From contig NZ_LPVZ01000020.1 in the NCBI RefSeq assembly GCF_001613795.1, forward strand, positions 930,001 through 994,000: DNA of 64,000 bases, read 5' to 3'. This document shows, piece after piece, positions 18,211 through 26,580 of this stretch. Each line of letters begins with the position of its first letter. Positions within the stretch are counted from its first letter, which is position 1. Source of the stretch: Thalassospira sp. MCCC 1A01148. GTDB lineage: Bacteria; Pseudomonadota; Alphaproteobacteria; Rhodospirillales; Thalassospiraceae. Made by a program: the position numbers and the translations under genes. The notes under the pieces were generated by a model that had not been told where the DNA came from, did not search any database, and was given only the letters and a program-made list of their open reading frames with translations.

Positions 18211-18684
18211 TCAATAAGCAATCTTGTCGGTTTTGAGATCCCAGGCGGTAAACACTTCGCGCGCCTCGGGCAAATCGACATGAATAATCGGCAAGGAACG
18301 ATCCTCGATCGGCTTTGCCACCTCATCATACAGGAACTGATCATCAAAACCGATGGCAGCGGCATCCTCGCGGCCATTGGCGTAATAGATCTTGTCAAGA
18401 CGGGCCCAATAGATCGCCGACAGGCACATCGGGCAAGGTTCGCAACTGGTATAGATTTCACAACCCGACAGATCGAATGTTCCCAGCTTCTCACAGGCTG
18501 CGCGAATTGCGCTGACCTCGGCATGGGCGGTCGGGTCGTTTTTGGATGTGACGTTGTTCCACCCTTCGGCAATCACTTCGCCATTGCGAACAATGATTGC
18601 CCCGAACGGACCACCGCATCCCTCATCCATCTTTTGCCGCGACAAATCCACGGCATGGCGCATATGGCCCTTGGCATCACACAC
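18211..18684 (-). CDS. guaD: Guanine deaminase (cytidine-deaminase fold)
   Basis: This enzyme converts guanine to xanthine, the substrate for the xanthine dehydrogenase encoded upstream. The 157-residue protein has the zinc-binding HAEVSAIRAA and CEPCPMCLSAIYWARLDKIYYA motifs, and a C-terminal segment (FDDQFLYDEVAKP...REVFTAWDLK) as in Bacillus-type GuaD. Start choice: a GTG at 18684 lies nine bases after AGGAG, whereas the TTG at 18690 lies only three bases after it. An ATG at residue 8 of this call is also possible. It is first in the importer operon and follows structured repeat copy 1. Confidence 0.87.
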   Translation of the reverse strand: MCDAKGHMRHAVDLSRQKMDEGCGGPFGAIIVRNGEVIAEGWNNVTSKNDPTAHAEVSAIRAACEKLGTFDLSGCEIYTSCEPCPMCLSAIYWARLDKIYYANGREDAAAIGFDDQFLYDEVAKPIEDRSLPIIHVDLPEAREVFTAWDLKTDKIAY

Positions 18685-18790
18685 AGCCAAACTCTCCTCT
18701 ACGAAACCTCCGGTCCGGTTTTCCGAACCGCCTGATCAGGCCGTCATTGTGCGGCCCTTTATCATTAATGCTGCCCTCAAAGAAGGCTTT

Positions 18791-19055
18791 AGGGTCAGGA
18801 CCTACTAATTTGGTTCGAATGGTCACTCAGATTTGTGCGGATACGCGAAGCAAAACCGCAGGAAGATATTTATCTTTCAAGGTTCTGCGACAAAGTAGTC
18901 CGTGCAAATCTGAGTGATCCGAAGGACAGAGCTTATAGTTGCAAACTCCTGCGTCAAATCCCTTGAACGGGATGCCGACCCGTTCAGCGGTATCTTCCTT
19001 GTATTTCACAAATATAAGCTCTGCCATTCCAATCAAATTAGTAGGTCCTGACCCT
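18791..19055. repeat. Structured 265-bp repeat, copy 1 (three-way-junction inverted-repeat element)
   Basis: The element begins AGGGTCAGGACC and ends GGTCCTGACCCT. Outer arms (18791-18822 and 19024-19055) pair over ~32 bases with two mismatches. Inside are two further stems: 18821-18835 with 18905-18920 (GGTCACTCAGATTTG type) and 18927-18941 with 19009-19023 (CAGAGCTTATAGTTG type). Smaller hairpins sit in their loops (GAAGATA/TATCTTTC; TGAACGGG/CCCGTTCA). Copy 2 at 24370-24634 has the same length, order and orientation. No transposase is present. The right end supplies the xdhC stop codon. Structure suggests a MITE-like mobile element or a conserved folded RNA; I cannot name the family. Confidence 0.9.
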
Positions 19056-20094
19056 AGCCGTTGCCCAACCCGTCTGATGCGGATTTTGGCATTTGCGTAT
19101 TCGCCATCTGCGCTTCGCGCACTGACAACAATTGTGCGGCAACCGATGCCGCAATGACCACCGGCTGTTTGCCGGTAATGCCTTGAATTCCAATCGGAGT
19201 AGTCAAACGGCCGATCTCGACCGGGCTCAACCCCCGGTCTTCAAGCCGTCGGATAAAGCGTGCACGCTTGGTTTGGCTGCCAATCATGCCAACAAAACCA
19301 AGATCATCGCGTCCCAAAGCCGCCCGGCAGATCTCGAAATCAAGCGCATGGTTATGCGTCAGGATCAAAACATGCGCCCCGGCGGGAATATCCGCGACCT
19401 CCGCCTCGGGCTTATCACTTTGACAAACCTGAACATTTTCACCTTCAACATCCGCCAGAAAGTCTTCGCGCGAATCGATCAGGTGGATATCAAACGGAAG
19501 CGGCGCCAACGCCTGCACAACCGCCTTGCCAACATGCCCTGCACCAAAAACCCAAAGCGGTGTGCGCGCGTCATCAAGGCGCAAACAAAGCATTTCCAAC
19601 CCGTTTAGCGACACAACCCCGCCACGCGCGGCGCCAAAACTGCCCGATAACATCTTGGCATGCGTACCACTGACCCGCGTGATGTCGCTGCAATCGGTCG
19701 GAACCGTCACCCACGTGCCATCGGCACGGTTCGGTGCGGTCTCGATTTCTTGCAAAACCGTGCGCAATGTTTCTTTGGCAACGCCACCCAACAGATGAAA
19801 CCCAACCTCGACCGATCCACCACAACATTGCCCAAGACCGGGACCAAGCGGGAACCGGGCGATCTCGGCAACGGCCATCTTGTCGGCCCCATCATGGAAG
19901 CCTGCACGCACGCGTCGCGTCACCTGATGCTCAAGGTTGCCGCCACCAATCGTGCCCGAAATCGCATCCGGCGTAATCAGCATAAAGGCGCCGACTTCCC
20001 GCGGCGTCGATCCACGAATGGCCGCGACGCTGACCAGCACCACCGGACCGGGTTCGGACAACAGCCTGATATGATCGCGACGCGACAGGGTCAT
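19054..20094 (-). CDS. xdhC: Xanthine dehydrogenase accessory protein XdhC
   Basis: XdhC binds molybdenum cofactor, promotes its sulfuration and inserts it into XdhB. The 346-residue protein has the N-terminal XdhC/CoxI domain (SVAAIRGSTPREVGAFMLI, GTIGGGNLEHQ, GLGQCCGGSVEVGF) and a C-terminal Rossmann part (WVFGAGHVGKAVVQAL; DFEICRAALGRDDLGFVGMIGSQTKRARF). It starts 3 bases after the xdhB stop. The TAG stop at 19054-19056 straddles the end of structured repeat copy 1, so the final residues may have been set by insertion of that element. Confidence 0.94.
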   Translation of the reverse strand: MTLSRRDHIRLLSEPGPVVLVSVAAIRGSTPREVGAFMLITPDAISGTIGGGNLEHQVTRRVRAGFHDGADKMAVAEIARFPLGPGLGQCCGGSVEVGFHLLGGVAKETLRTVLQEIETAPNRADGTWVTVPTDCSDITRVSGTHAKMLSGSFGAARGGVVSLNGLEMLCLRLDDARTPLWVFGAGHVGKAVVQALAPLPFDIHLIDSREDFLADVEGENVQVCQSDKPEAEVADIPAGAHVLILTHNHALDFEICRAALGRDDLGFVGMIGSQTKRARFIRRLEDRGLSPVEIGRLTTPIGIQGITGKQPVVIAASVAAQLLSVREAQMANTQMPKSASDGLGNG

Positions 20095-20097
20095 GAC

Positions 20098-22494
20098 TTA
20101 TTCCCCCGCCATCGATTGTGCTGAATGAACCTTTTCGATCATCCGCTTGGCGCAATCGGCCACGGCATGCAAAACCGCCTCGGGCGTTGCCGGGGTATCA
20201 AGGGCCGGGACAACCTTGTGATCGGTCACCGATGCCACCGCATCAGCAATTGCCCGATGCACGGAAATTGCCAGCATCAAGGGCGGCTCACCCACTGCCT
20301 TCGACCGGTGAATGGTTTTTTCAACGTTTCGTCCGGACGACCACAGTTCCATGCGGAAATCTTCCGGTCGATCCGAACATGCCGGGATTTTATAGGTCGA
20401 CGGCGCATGGGTGCGCAGGCTGCCTTTATCATCCCACCAGAGTTCCTCGGACGTCAGCCAGCCCATCCCCTGAATGAAGCCACCTTCAATCTGGCCAAGG
20501 TCGATCGCCGGGTTCAACGACCGTCCGACATCATGAATGATATCAACCCGCGTCACCTTGTATTCGCCGGTCAATGTGTCGATCAAAACTTCGGAACACG
20601 CCATGCCATAGGCAAAGTAATAAAACGGCCGACCCGATGCGCTTTCGCGGTCATAATGGATTTTCGGTGTGGCGTAATAGCCCGTGGCCGACAGCGACAC
20701 ACGCGCCAGATATGCCTGCTTGATCAGATCAGCAAAAGCCAGCTCATCCTTGTCGCCAACAATGACCTTACCCGGCACAAAGCGCACGGTACTTTCCGCT
20801 ACACCATATTTCTCAGCGGCAAAGGCAATCAGTCGGTTCTTGATCGTCATCGCCGCATCGCGTGCGGCCATGCCGTTCATGTCCGCCCCGCTTGATGCTG
20901 CGGTTGCCGATGTGTTGGGGACCTTGCCGGTATTGGTGGGCGTGATCTTGATCTGATCCAAGTCGATCTGGAATTCCTCGGCCACGACCTGGGCAACCTT
21001 GATAAACAGGCCCTGCCCCATTTCCGTTCCGCCATGGTTCAGATGAACCGAGCCATCCTGATAAACATGGATCAGCGCGCCCGCCTGATTGAGGAAGGTC
21101 GTGGTAAAGGAAATCCCGAACTTCACGGGCGTCAGGGAAAGGCCCTTTTTCAAAACCGGGCTTTCGGCATTGAACGCCGTAATCTCTTCGCGGCGCTTGC
21201 GATAGTCGCTGGCTTTCAGGATATCGTCGGTCAGTTCCGGCAGAACGTTATCTTCGACCACCATATGGTATGGCGTCGTATTGCGATCCTTGGTGTCGTA
21301 ATAGTTGGCAATACGAACATCCATCGGATCACGCCCGACGGTCATGGCGATCTCATCAATGATGCGTTCAATCGCGACCATGCCCTGCGGCCCGCCAAAA
21401 CCACGAAACGCCGTGTTGGACACAAGATTGGTTTTGCAGCGGTACGACCGGATTTCGACATCGCCAAGGTAATAGGCGTTGTCGGTATGGAACATCGCCC
21501 GATCAGCAATCGCCGCCGACAGATCAGCCGAAAAACCGCAATTGGCGGCATACTGGATATCCAGCCCGCAAATCCGCCCGTCATCATCAAAGCCGACATC
21601 ATAATCGACAATGAAATCATGGCGTTTGCCGGTCATGACCATGTCGTCATCGCGATCAAGACGGAACTTGGCCGGACGTCCGGTTTTGGTCGCAACAATG
21701 GCGGCCAGTGCCGCCCATTGCATGGCCTGTGTTTCCTTGCCGCCAAACCCGCCGCCCATGCGGCGCACTTCGACCGTAACCGCATTGGCCGGACGGCCCA
21801 GCACATTGGCAATATTGTGCTGCACCTCGGACGGATGCTGGGTGGAGCAATGCAGCAACACATCGCCATCCTCGCCCGGAATGGCAAAACTGATCTGCCC
21901 TTCAAGGTAAAAATGATCCTGCCCGCCAATGTCCATCCGCCCGGCATGACGATGCTTGGCGCGCGCCAAAGCCGCCTTGGCATCGCCCTGCTTCATCACA
22001 TGTGGCGGTGCGACAAAAAGCTGCTTTTCCAGGGCCTCAGCAACATCCAGAACCGCGGGCAGTTCTTCATATTCGATCTCGGCCAGCTGAGCTGCCGCGC
22101 GCGCCTGTGCCCGGGTTTCCGCCGCGACACAAAAGACCGGCTGGCCATAAAACTGCACGATGCCATCGGGCAAAACCGGCTCATCATCGGTGTGGGCTGG
22201 CGAAACGTCATTCTGACCTGGAATATCATCGGCGGTCAGAACACATACCACGCCCGGTGCAGTGCGGACCTTGGACAAGTCCAGCTTGCTAATCTTGCCA
22301 TGCGCGATGGTCGCCGCACCCGGTGCCAGATGCAGGGTGCCAAACGGTTCATTGATATCATCAATATAGACCGCCTCGCCCGCCACATGTTTGGGGCCGC
22401 TATCATGTTTTGAGCTGGATCGAACACCGCCACTCAATCCCGCAGTCGGTGCCACAACCTCGTCCATATCGGTTTTCATAACCTGATCAGACAT
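20098..22494 (-). CDS. xdhB: Xanthine dehydrogenase molybdopterin-binding subunit XdhB
   Basis: The catalytic large subunit, 798 residues, which hydroxylates hypoxanthine and xanthine at the Mo centre. Visible landmarks are the xanthine-oxidase-type domain start (GEAVYIDDI), RMGGGFGGKE near residue 260, AFRGFGGPQG near 375, and the catalytic Glu in AVGEPPLMLA near 740. ATG at 22494 is chosen because a strong AAGGAGG lies 7-13 bases upstream. It overlaps the end of xdhA by 8 bases. The frame is open to 22539 but nothing supports that start. Confidence 0.96.
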   Translation of the reverse strand: MSDQVMKTDMDEVVAPTAGLSGGVRSSSKHDSGPKHVAGEAVYIDDINEPFGTLHLAPGAATIAHGKISKLDLSKVRTAPGVVCVLTADDIPGQNDVSPAHTDDEPVLPDGIVQFYGQPVFCVAAETRAQARAAAQLAEIEYEELPAVLDVAEALEKQLFVAPPHVMKQGDAKAALARAKHRHAGRMDIGGQDHFYLEGQISFAIPGEDGDVLLHCSTQHPSEVQHNIANVLGRPANAVTVEVRRMGGGFGGKETQAMQWAALAAIVATKTGRPAKFRLDRDDDMVMTGKRHDFIVDYDVGFDDDGRICGLDIQYAANCGFSADLSAAIADRAMFHTDNAYYLGDVEIRSYRCKTNLVSNTAFRGFGGPQGMVAIERIIDEIAMTVGRDPMDVRIANYYDTKDRNTTPYHMVVEDNVLPELTDDILKASDYRKRREEITAFNAESPVLKKGLSLTPVKFGISFTTTFLNQAGALIHVYQDGSVHLNHGGTEMGQGLFIKVAQVVAEEFQIDLDQIKITPTNTGKVPNTSATAASSGADMNGMAARDAAMTIKNRLIAFAAEKYGVAESTVRFVPGKVIVGDKDELAFADLIKQAYLARVSLSATGYYATPKIHYDRESASGRPFYYFAYGMACSEVLIDTLTGEYKVTRVDIIHDVGRSLNPAIDLGQIEGGFIQGMGWLTSEELWWDDKGSLRTHAPSTYKIPACSDRPEDFRMELWSSGRNVEKTIHRSKAVGEPPLMLAISVHRAIADAVASVTDHKVVPALDTPATPEAVLHAVADCAKRMIEKVHSAQSMAGE

Positions 22495-23983
22495 GGGCCG
22501 CCTCCTTGCCAACAAGGCGGGTGGCAATGTCCGGCGCACTGGTTTCGATAAACAGCTTGGTCAAAAGGTTCTGCGCCACCAGCATGCGGTATTCCTTGGA
22601 TGCCCGCATGTCGGTCATCGGGGAAAACTCGCTGGCCAGGGCCAGTTGCGCGGCATTGAGATTGGCTTCATCCCAATCCTTGCCGATCAGGGCCGCTTCG
22701 CATTTCTTGGCCCGCATTGGCGTCCCGGCCATACCGCCAAAGGCCGCCCGGAATTCCGAAACCTTGCCGTTATCATCGACCTTGATCGCAAAGGCCCCCA
22801 GAACAGCCGTGATATCCTGATCAAAGCGTTTGGAGATTTTATAAGCCTTGAACACCAATCCGCTTTGCGGTTTGGGCACAATCACGCTTTCGACAAACTC
22901 GCCCGGATGACGGTCCTGCTTGCCATAGGTGATAAAGAATTCTTCCAGCGGCACTTCGCGGCGCACATCGCCCATGCGCAGCACAACCTTCGCCCCCAGC
23001 GCAATCAGGGCCGGCGGCGTATCGCCAATCGGCGATCCGTTGGCAATATTGCCCCCGACGGTTCCGGCATTACGGATTTGCCGCGACCCGATCCGTCGCA
23101 CAAGCTCACCAACATCGGATGCGACCCGGCCCAACGCATCATGCGCGCGGCTATAAGTCACACCAGCCCCGATCACCAATGCATCATCGGCCTCGGTCAC
23201 CGACTTCAGATCATCGACATCGCCAATATAGATGATCGGGTCCAACCGCTTGAGCATCTTGGTCACCCAAAGCCCGACATCCGTGCCCCCGGCCAGAACG
23301 GTGGCATCGGGATGGGCAACCAGAAGGGCGGCCAATTCATCAGACGTACGCGGTGCGAAATAACGCCCGGCCGGATGTTCAAGCGCAAGCGTGCCTTCAC
23401 CCTCGACCATCGCAGTCAAATTGGTGGCAATATCGGCCCGGCGTTTTTGTTCGGCACTGTCATTGGCAGCAACACCACCGGCCTTGCGCGCGGCCTCGAT
23501 GATCGGGCCATAGCCGGTGCAACGACACAGGTTGCCCGCCAGCGCATCATTGATCGCGCCCCGGTCATCCTCTCCGCCATCCAGCCACAGCTGATACAGG
23601 CTCATGACAAAGCCCGGCGTACAGAAACCACATTGCGACCCATGGGTCTCAACCATCGCCTGCTGTACGGGATGCAGGCTGCCGTCCGTGGTTTTGAGAT
23701 GCTCGACCGTCAGAAGCTGCTTGCCATCAAGGGTCGGCACAAACTGGATGCAGGCATTAACCGTGCGATACGCCATTCCGCCCTTGCCATCCGGCTCGCC
23801 CAGCACAACCGTACAGGCGCCGCAATCGCCCTCGGCACAGCCTTCCTTGGTGCCTGATTTGCGTTCAGTCAGGCGCAAGTATTCAAGCACGGTCATCTGC
23901 GGATCAACATCGCGCAGGCTGCGTTCCTCGTCGCCCAGCAGGAAACGGATATCAGAACGGAAGGATGTGGTCGCACTTGCCAT
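22487..23983 (-). CDS. xdhA: Xanthine dehydrogenase FAD and iron-sulfur subunit XdhA
   Basis: The small subunit, 498 residues, which passes electrons from molybdenum through two [2Fe-2S] clusters and FAD to NAD+. The plant-type cluster motif GCAEGDCGACTVVLG is near residue 48 and the second cluster motif (CGFCTPGFVMSLY, then CRCTGYGPI) is near 118-155. The FAD-binding domain includes TVLAGGTDVGLWVTK near 230 and NAGTVGGNIANGSPIGDTPP near 300. It is between uraH (8 bases upstream) and xdhB in one operon. Confidence 0.96.
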   Translation of the reverse strand: MASATTSFRSDIRFLLGDEERSLRDVDPQMTVLEYLRLTERKSGTKEGCAEGDCGACTVVLGEPDGKGGMAYRTVNACIQFVPTLDGKQLLTVEHLKTTDGSLHPVQQAMVETHGSQCGFCTPGFVMSLYQLWLDGGEDDRGAINDALAGNLCRCTGYGPIIEAARKAGGVAANDSAEQKRRADIATNLTAMVEGEGTLALEHPAGRYFAPRTSDELAALLVAHPDATVLAGGTDVGLWVTKMLKRLDPIIYIGDVDDLKSVTEADDALVIGAGVTYSRAHDALGRVASDVGELVRRIGSRQIRNAGTVGGNIANGSPIGDTPPALIALGAKVVLRMGDVRREVPLEEFFITYGKQDRHPGEFVESVIVPKPQSGLVFKAYKISKRFDQDITAVLGAFAIKVDDNGKVSEFRAAFGGMAGTPMRAKKCEAALIGKDWDEANLNAAQLALASEFSPMTDMRASKEYRMLVAQNLLTKLFIETSAPDIATRLVGKEAAHV

Positions 23984-23991
23984 GTCTGTTC

Positions 23992-24345
23992 TCAGCTTCC
24001 GCGATAGGTGGAATAGCCAAACGGCGACAGCAACAGCGGCACATGATAATGCGCCTGCCCATCAGAAATGCCAAAGCGGATCACGACCTGATCCAGGAAT
24101 TTGGGATCGGGAAGCTCCGTACCGCTGGCATCGAAATAATCACCTGCATGGAAAACAAGCTGATACTGACCCGGCTTGAAAGAGGCACCTTCGAGCATCG
24201 GACTATCGGTACGGCCATCAACATTGGTCACAGCTTCGGCAACCATGTCGTCATGGCCATTGCCAAAGCGGTGCAGCTCAATGCGGATTCCGGCCGCCGG
24301 GCAGCCTTTTGCCGTATCCAGTACATGGGTGGTCAGTCGTCCCAT
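23992..24345 (-). CDS. uraH: 5-hydroxyisourate hydrolase (transthyretin-related)
   Basis: UraH opens the 5-hydroxyisourate ring made by PuuD to give OHCU. The 117-residue protein has the family signatures LTTHVLDTAKGCPA at residues 4-17, the DGRTD loop, and a C-terminal YHVPLLLSPFGYSTYRGS. The start ATG at 24345 follows GAGAGGAGG. The frame remains open into the repeat element as far as 24486, but those residues come from the repeat. Only 24 bases separate the start codon from structured repeat copy 2, so the leader of this operon must start within or run through that repeat. Confidence 0.95.
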   Translation of the reverse strand: MGRLTTHVLDTAKGCPAAGIRIELHRFGNGHDDMVAEAVTNVDGRTDSPMLEGASFKPGQYQLVFHAGDYFDASGTELPDPKFLDQVVIRFGISDGQAHYHVPLLLSPFGYSTYRGS

Positions 24346-24369
24346 GCCGGGCCTCCTCTCTCTCGTTCT

Positions 24370-24634
24370 AGGGTCAGGACCGATTAATTTGGTTTGAATG
24401 GTTAAACAGATTTGTGCGGATACGCGGAGCAAAACCGCAGGAAGATACGAATCTTTCAAGGTTTCGCGACAAAGTAGCCCGTGCAAATCCGTTTAATCCG
24501 AAGGACAGACGTTATATTTGCAAACTCCAGCGTCAAACCCCTTGGCCGGGATGCCAACCCGCCCCGCGAGCTTTTCCTTGGATTTCACAAATATAACGTC
24601 TGCCATTCCAATCAAATTAATTGGTCCTGACCCT
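24370..24634. repeat. Structured 265-bp repeat, copy 2 (three-way-junction inverted-repeat element)
   Basis: The second copy is in the same orientation as copy 1, 5.58 kb away, and is also 265 bases long. The outer arms (AGGGTCAGGACCGATTAATTTGG and its complement with G-T wobbles) and the two internal stems (TTAAACAGATTTG with CAAATCCGTTTAA; CAGACGTTATATTTG with CAAATATAACGTCTG) are retained. Many stem bases differ from copy 1 but change in pairs. Read on the minus strand it contains a 37-codon frame (MADVIFVKSK...CPSD, stop TAA) that is also present, extended to 66 codons, in copy 1; no good ribosome site precedes it. Confidence 0.9.
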
Positions 24635-25045
24635 CATTTTATGAGCGGTCGCTTCTCCCGATGGTCGGCATTCTGTTTGTGCTTTTGTGCCGAACCATTT
24701 TTTAAGCGATGTAAAAAGGGTCGCATTAGGACCCACCCTCGGGAAAGAGGGGATAAAGTGAAACTATATCAATAATTCTTTGAAAAAAGAACAGTCCCAT
24801 TTCAGGCACTATGAACGGAAACACAGGCAAAATGCCTTGAAAGACCGCGAAAAACGTGGCTCCAGCCTGCTCCCGTCCAGGAACATTATCAAAACAGCCT
24901 TGATAGTGCGGCACGTCTTCGGCCCCGGCATATGCAGGTTTCTTTCTTGCTGCGCTGCGGCCGATGGTTAATGCTACACCAAACAGGCCCGACAACAAAG
25001 CCGGGCATACGGGATCAACCCCACAGAATTCAGGAGAAGGTTTGC
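24635..25045. other. Intergenic region between repeat copy 2 and puuE
   Basis: A 411-base noncoding region upstream of the plus-strand allantoin genes. It should hold the puuE promoter. A small stem (CCCTC 24736-24740 with GAGGG 24747-24751) is visible. A poor RpoN-like match (CGGCACGTCTTCGGC, 24909-24923) keeps only the GG/GC spacing. Open frames here have no coding character. Confidence 0.55.
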
Positions 25046-25960
25046 ATGAACGACCAGAAATATGCGCGTGATTTGATTGGTTACGGTGAAAACCCGCCCA
25101 AGGCCAACTGGCCGAACAAGGCGCGCGTTGCTGTTCAGTTCGTGCTGAATTACGAGGAAGGCGGCGAAAACTGCATCCTGCACGGGGATCGCGCGTCCGA
25201 GGCTTTTCTGTCGGAAATCATCGGGGCGGACATGCGCGAAGGTGTCCGCCATATGAGCATGGAGTCGATTTATGAATATGGCTCGCGCGTCGGCGTCTGG
25301 CGCATTCTGAACCTGTTCCGTGAACGCCAGATCCCGATCACCATCTTTGCCGTCGCCATGGCGCTTGCCCGCCATCCCAGGGTCGGTGAAGTCGCCATGA
25401 AGGACGGACACGAAATCTGCTCGCACGGTTATCGCTGGATCGATTACCAATACATGCCCGAAGATCAGGAACGCGAACATCTTCACAAGGCGATCGAGAT
25501 CATCAAGAACGTCACCGGCGAACGTCCGCTGGGTTGGTATACCGGCCGCACCAGCCCCAATACCCGGCGTCTGGTGGCTGAAGAAGGCGGCTTTCTCTAT
25601 GACGCCGACGATTACAGCGACGAACTCCCGTTCTGGAGCACCCAGACCGAAACCCCGCACCTCATCGTGCCCTACACCCTTGATGCCAACGACATGCGCT
25701 TTGCCGCCATGCAGGGCTTCAATTCCGGCGAACAATATTTCCAGTATCTCAAGGACAGCTTCGACACCCTTTACGAAGAAGGAACCGAAACCCCGCGCAT
25801 GATGTCGATCGGCCTGCATTGCCGTCTGGTCGGGCGTCCGGGCCGCTTCGCAGCCCTCAAGCGCTTCGTCGATTATGTCCAAGGCCACGACAATGTCTGG
25901 TTTGCCCGGCGCATTGATATCGCCCGCCACTGGCGCGAACATCACCCGCATGGCGGCTAA
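25046..25960 (+). CDS. puuE: Allantoinase PuuE (polysaccharide-deacetylase fold)
   Basis: The metal-independent allantoinase that hydrolyses allantoin to allantoate. The 304-residue protein has the NodB-like fold and PuuE landmarks: RDLIGYGENPPKANWPNKARVAVQFVLNYEEGGE at the N-terminus, HEICSHGYRWIDYQ near residue 125, and GWYTGRTSPNTRRLV near 165. ATG at 25046 follows CAGGAGAAGG; the frame is open to 24932 without support. It is first in puuE-uraD-alc-allA, 26 bases before uraD. Confidence 0.95.
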   Translation: MNDQKYARDLIGYGENPPKANWPNKARVAVQFVLNYEEGGENCILHGDRASEAFLSEIIGADMREGVRHMSMESIYEYGSRVGVWRILNLFRERQIPITIFAVAMALARHPRVGEVAMKDGHEICSHGYRWIDYQYMPEDQEREHLHKAIEIIKNVTGERPLGWYTGRTSPNTRRLVAEEGGFLYDADDYSDELPFWSTQTETPHLIVPYTLDANDMRFAAMQGFNSGEQYFQYLKDSFDTLYEEGTETPRMMSIGLHCRLVGRPGRFAALKRFVDYVQGHDNVWFARRIDIARHWREHHPHGG

Positions 25961-25986
25961 GGCCGATCAAAAAACACAAGGTCGAT

Positions 25987-26514
25987 ATGACAGAAACCAC
26001 CAAATCCCTGTTTGAAACCCGCCCGCCCAGCACGCTAGCGCAAAGCGCGTTCGTATCCCTGTATGGCTGGGTTTACGAACATTCTCCGTGGGTTGCCCAT
26101 CAGCTTTATGAACGCGGCATCACCAAAAACCTCGATAACCCTGCTTCGCTTGCCGATGCCATGGCGGCCATCGTCAATGGGGCGGTTGATGATGACAAAC
26201 TGTCACTTCTGCGCGCCCATCCCGATCTGGCTGGCAAGCTTGCGCTGGCCGATCTGACCGCGTCGTCGCAAAGCGAACAAAAGGGTGCCGGGCTTGATCA
26301 ATGCACACCCGACGAACTTGCACGCTTTACCGAGCTTAATGAGCTCTATAAACATAAGTTCGGTTTTCCGTTCATCTTTGCGGTCAAGGGGTTCCATCGC
26401 ACCGACATTCTCGATGCGTTTGAACGGCGTGTAAAAAACGACGCGGAAACCGAATTCAACGAGGCGATCGAACAGGTCCACCGCATTGCCAAATTGCGGC
26501 TCGAAGCGCTGTAG
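25987..26514 (+). CDS. uraD: 2-oxo-4-hydroxy-4-carboxy-5-ureidoimidazoline (OHCU) decarboxylase
   Basis: UraD decarboxylates OHCU to S-allantoin, the step before PuuE. The 175-residue helical protein has the family motifs FVSLYGWVYEHSPWVAHQLYERG near residue 22, RAHPDLAGKLA near 78 and LNELYKHKFGFPFIFAVKG near 117, followed by RIAKLRLEAL at the C-terminus. It lies between puuE and alc in the allantoin operon. Length and motifs are complete. Confidence 0.95.
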   Translation: MTETTKSLFETRPPSTLAQSAFVSLYGWVYEHSPWVAHQLYERGITKNLDNPASLADAMAAIVNGAVDDDKLSLLRAHPDLAGKLALADLTASSQSEQKGAGLDQCTPDELARFTELNELYKHKFGFPFIFAVKGFHRTDILDAFERRVKNDAETEFNEAIEQVHRIAKLRLEAL

Positions 26515-26580
26515 GAACACACACAGCATCAGAACCTGTGATAACCATATAACAAACGATAAATTCAGGATAAGACCACC

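Noticed and set aside
21034-22413. 459-codon open frame on the plus strand within xdhB
   Set aside because: It is a shadow of the xdhB reading frame with no ribosome site or domain.
24370-24634. Possible insertion sequence
   Set aside because: It has inverted ends but no transposase frame, and it is too short. It is better described as a structured repeat or MITE-like element.
24909-24923. Sigma-54 promoter upstream of puuE
   Set aside because: Only the GG/GC spacing matches (CGGCACGTCTTCGGC); the -12 box is poor and it is 120 bases from the start codon.
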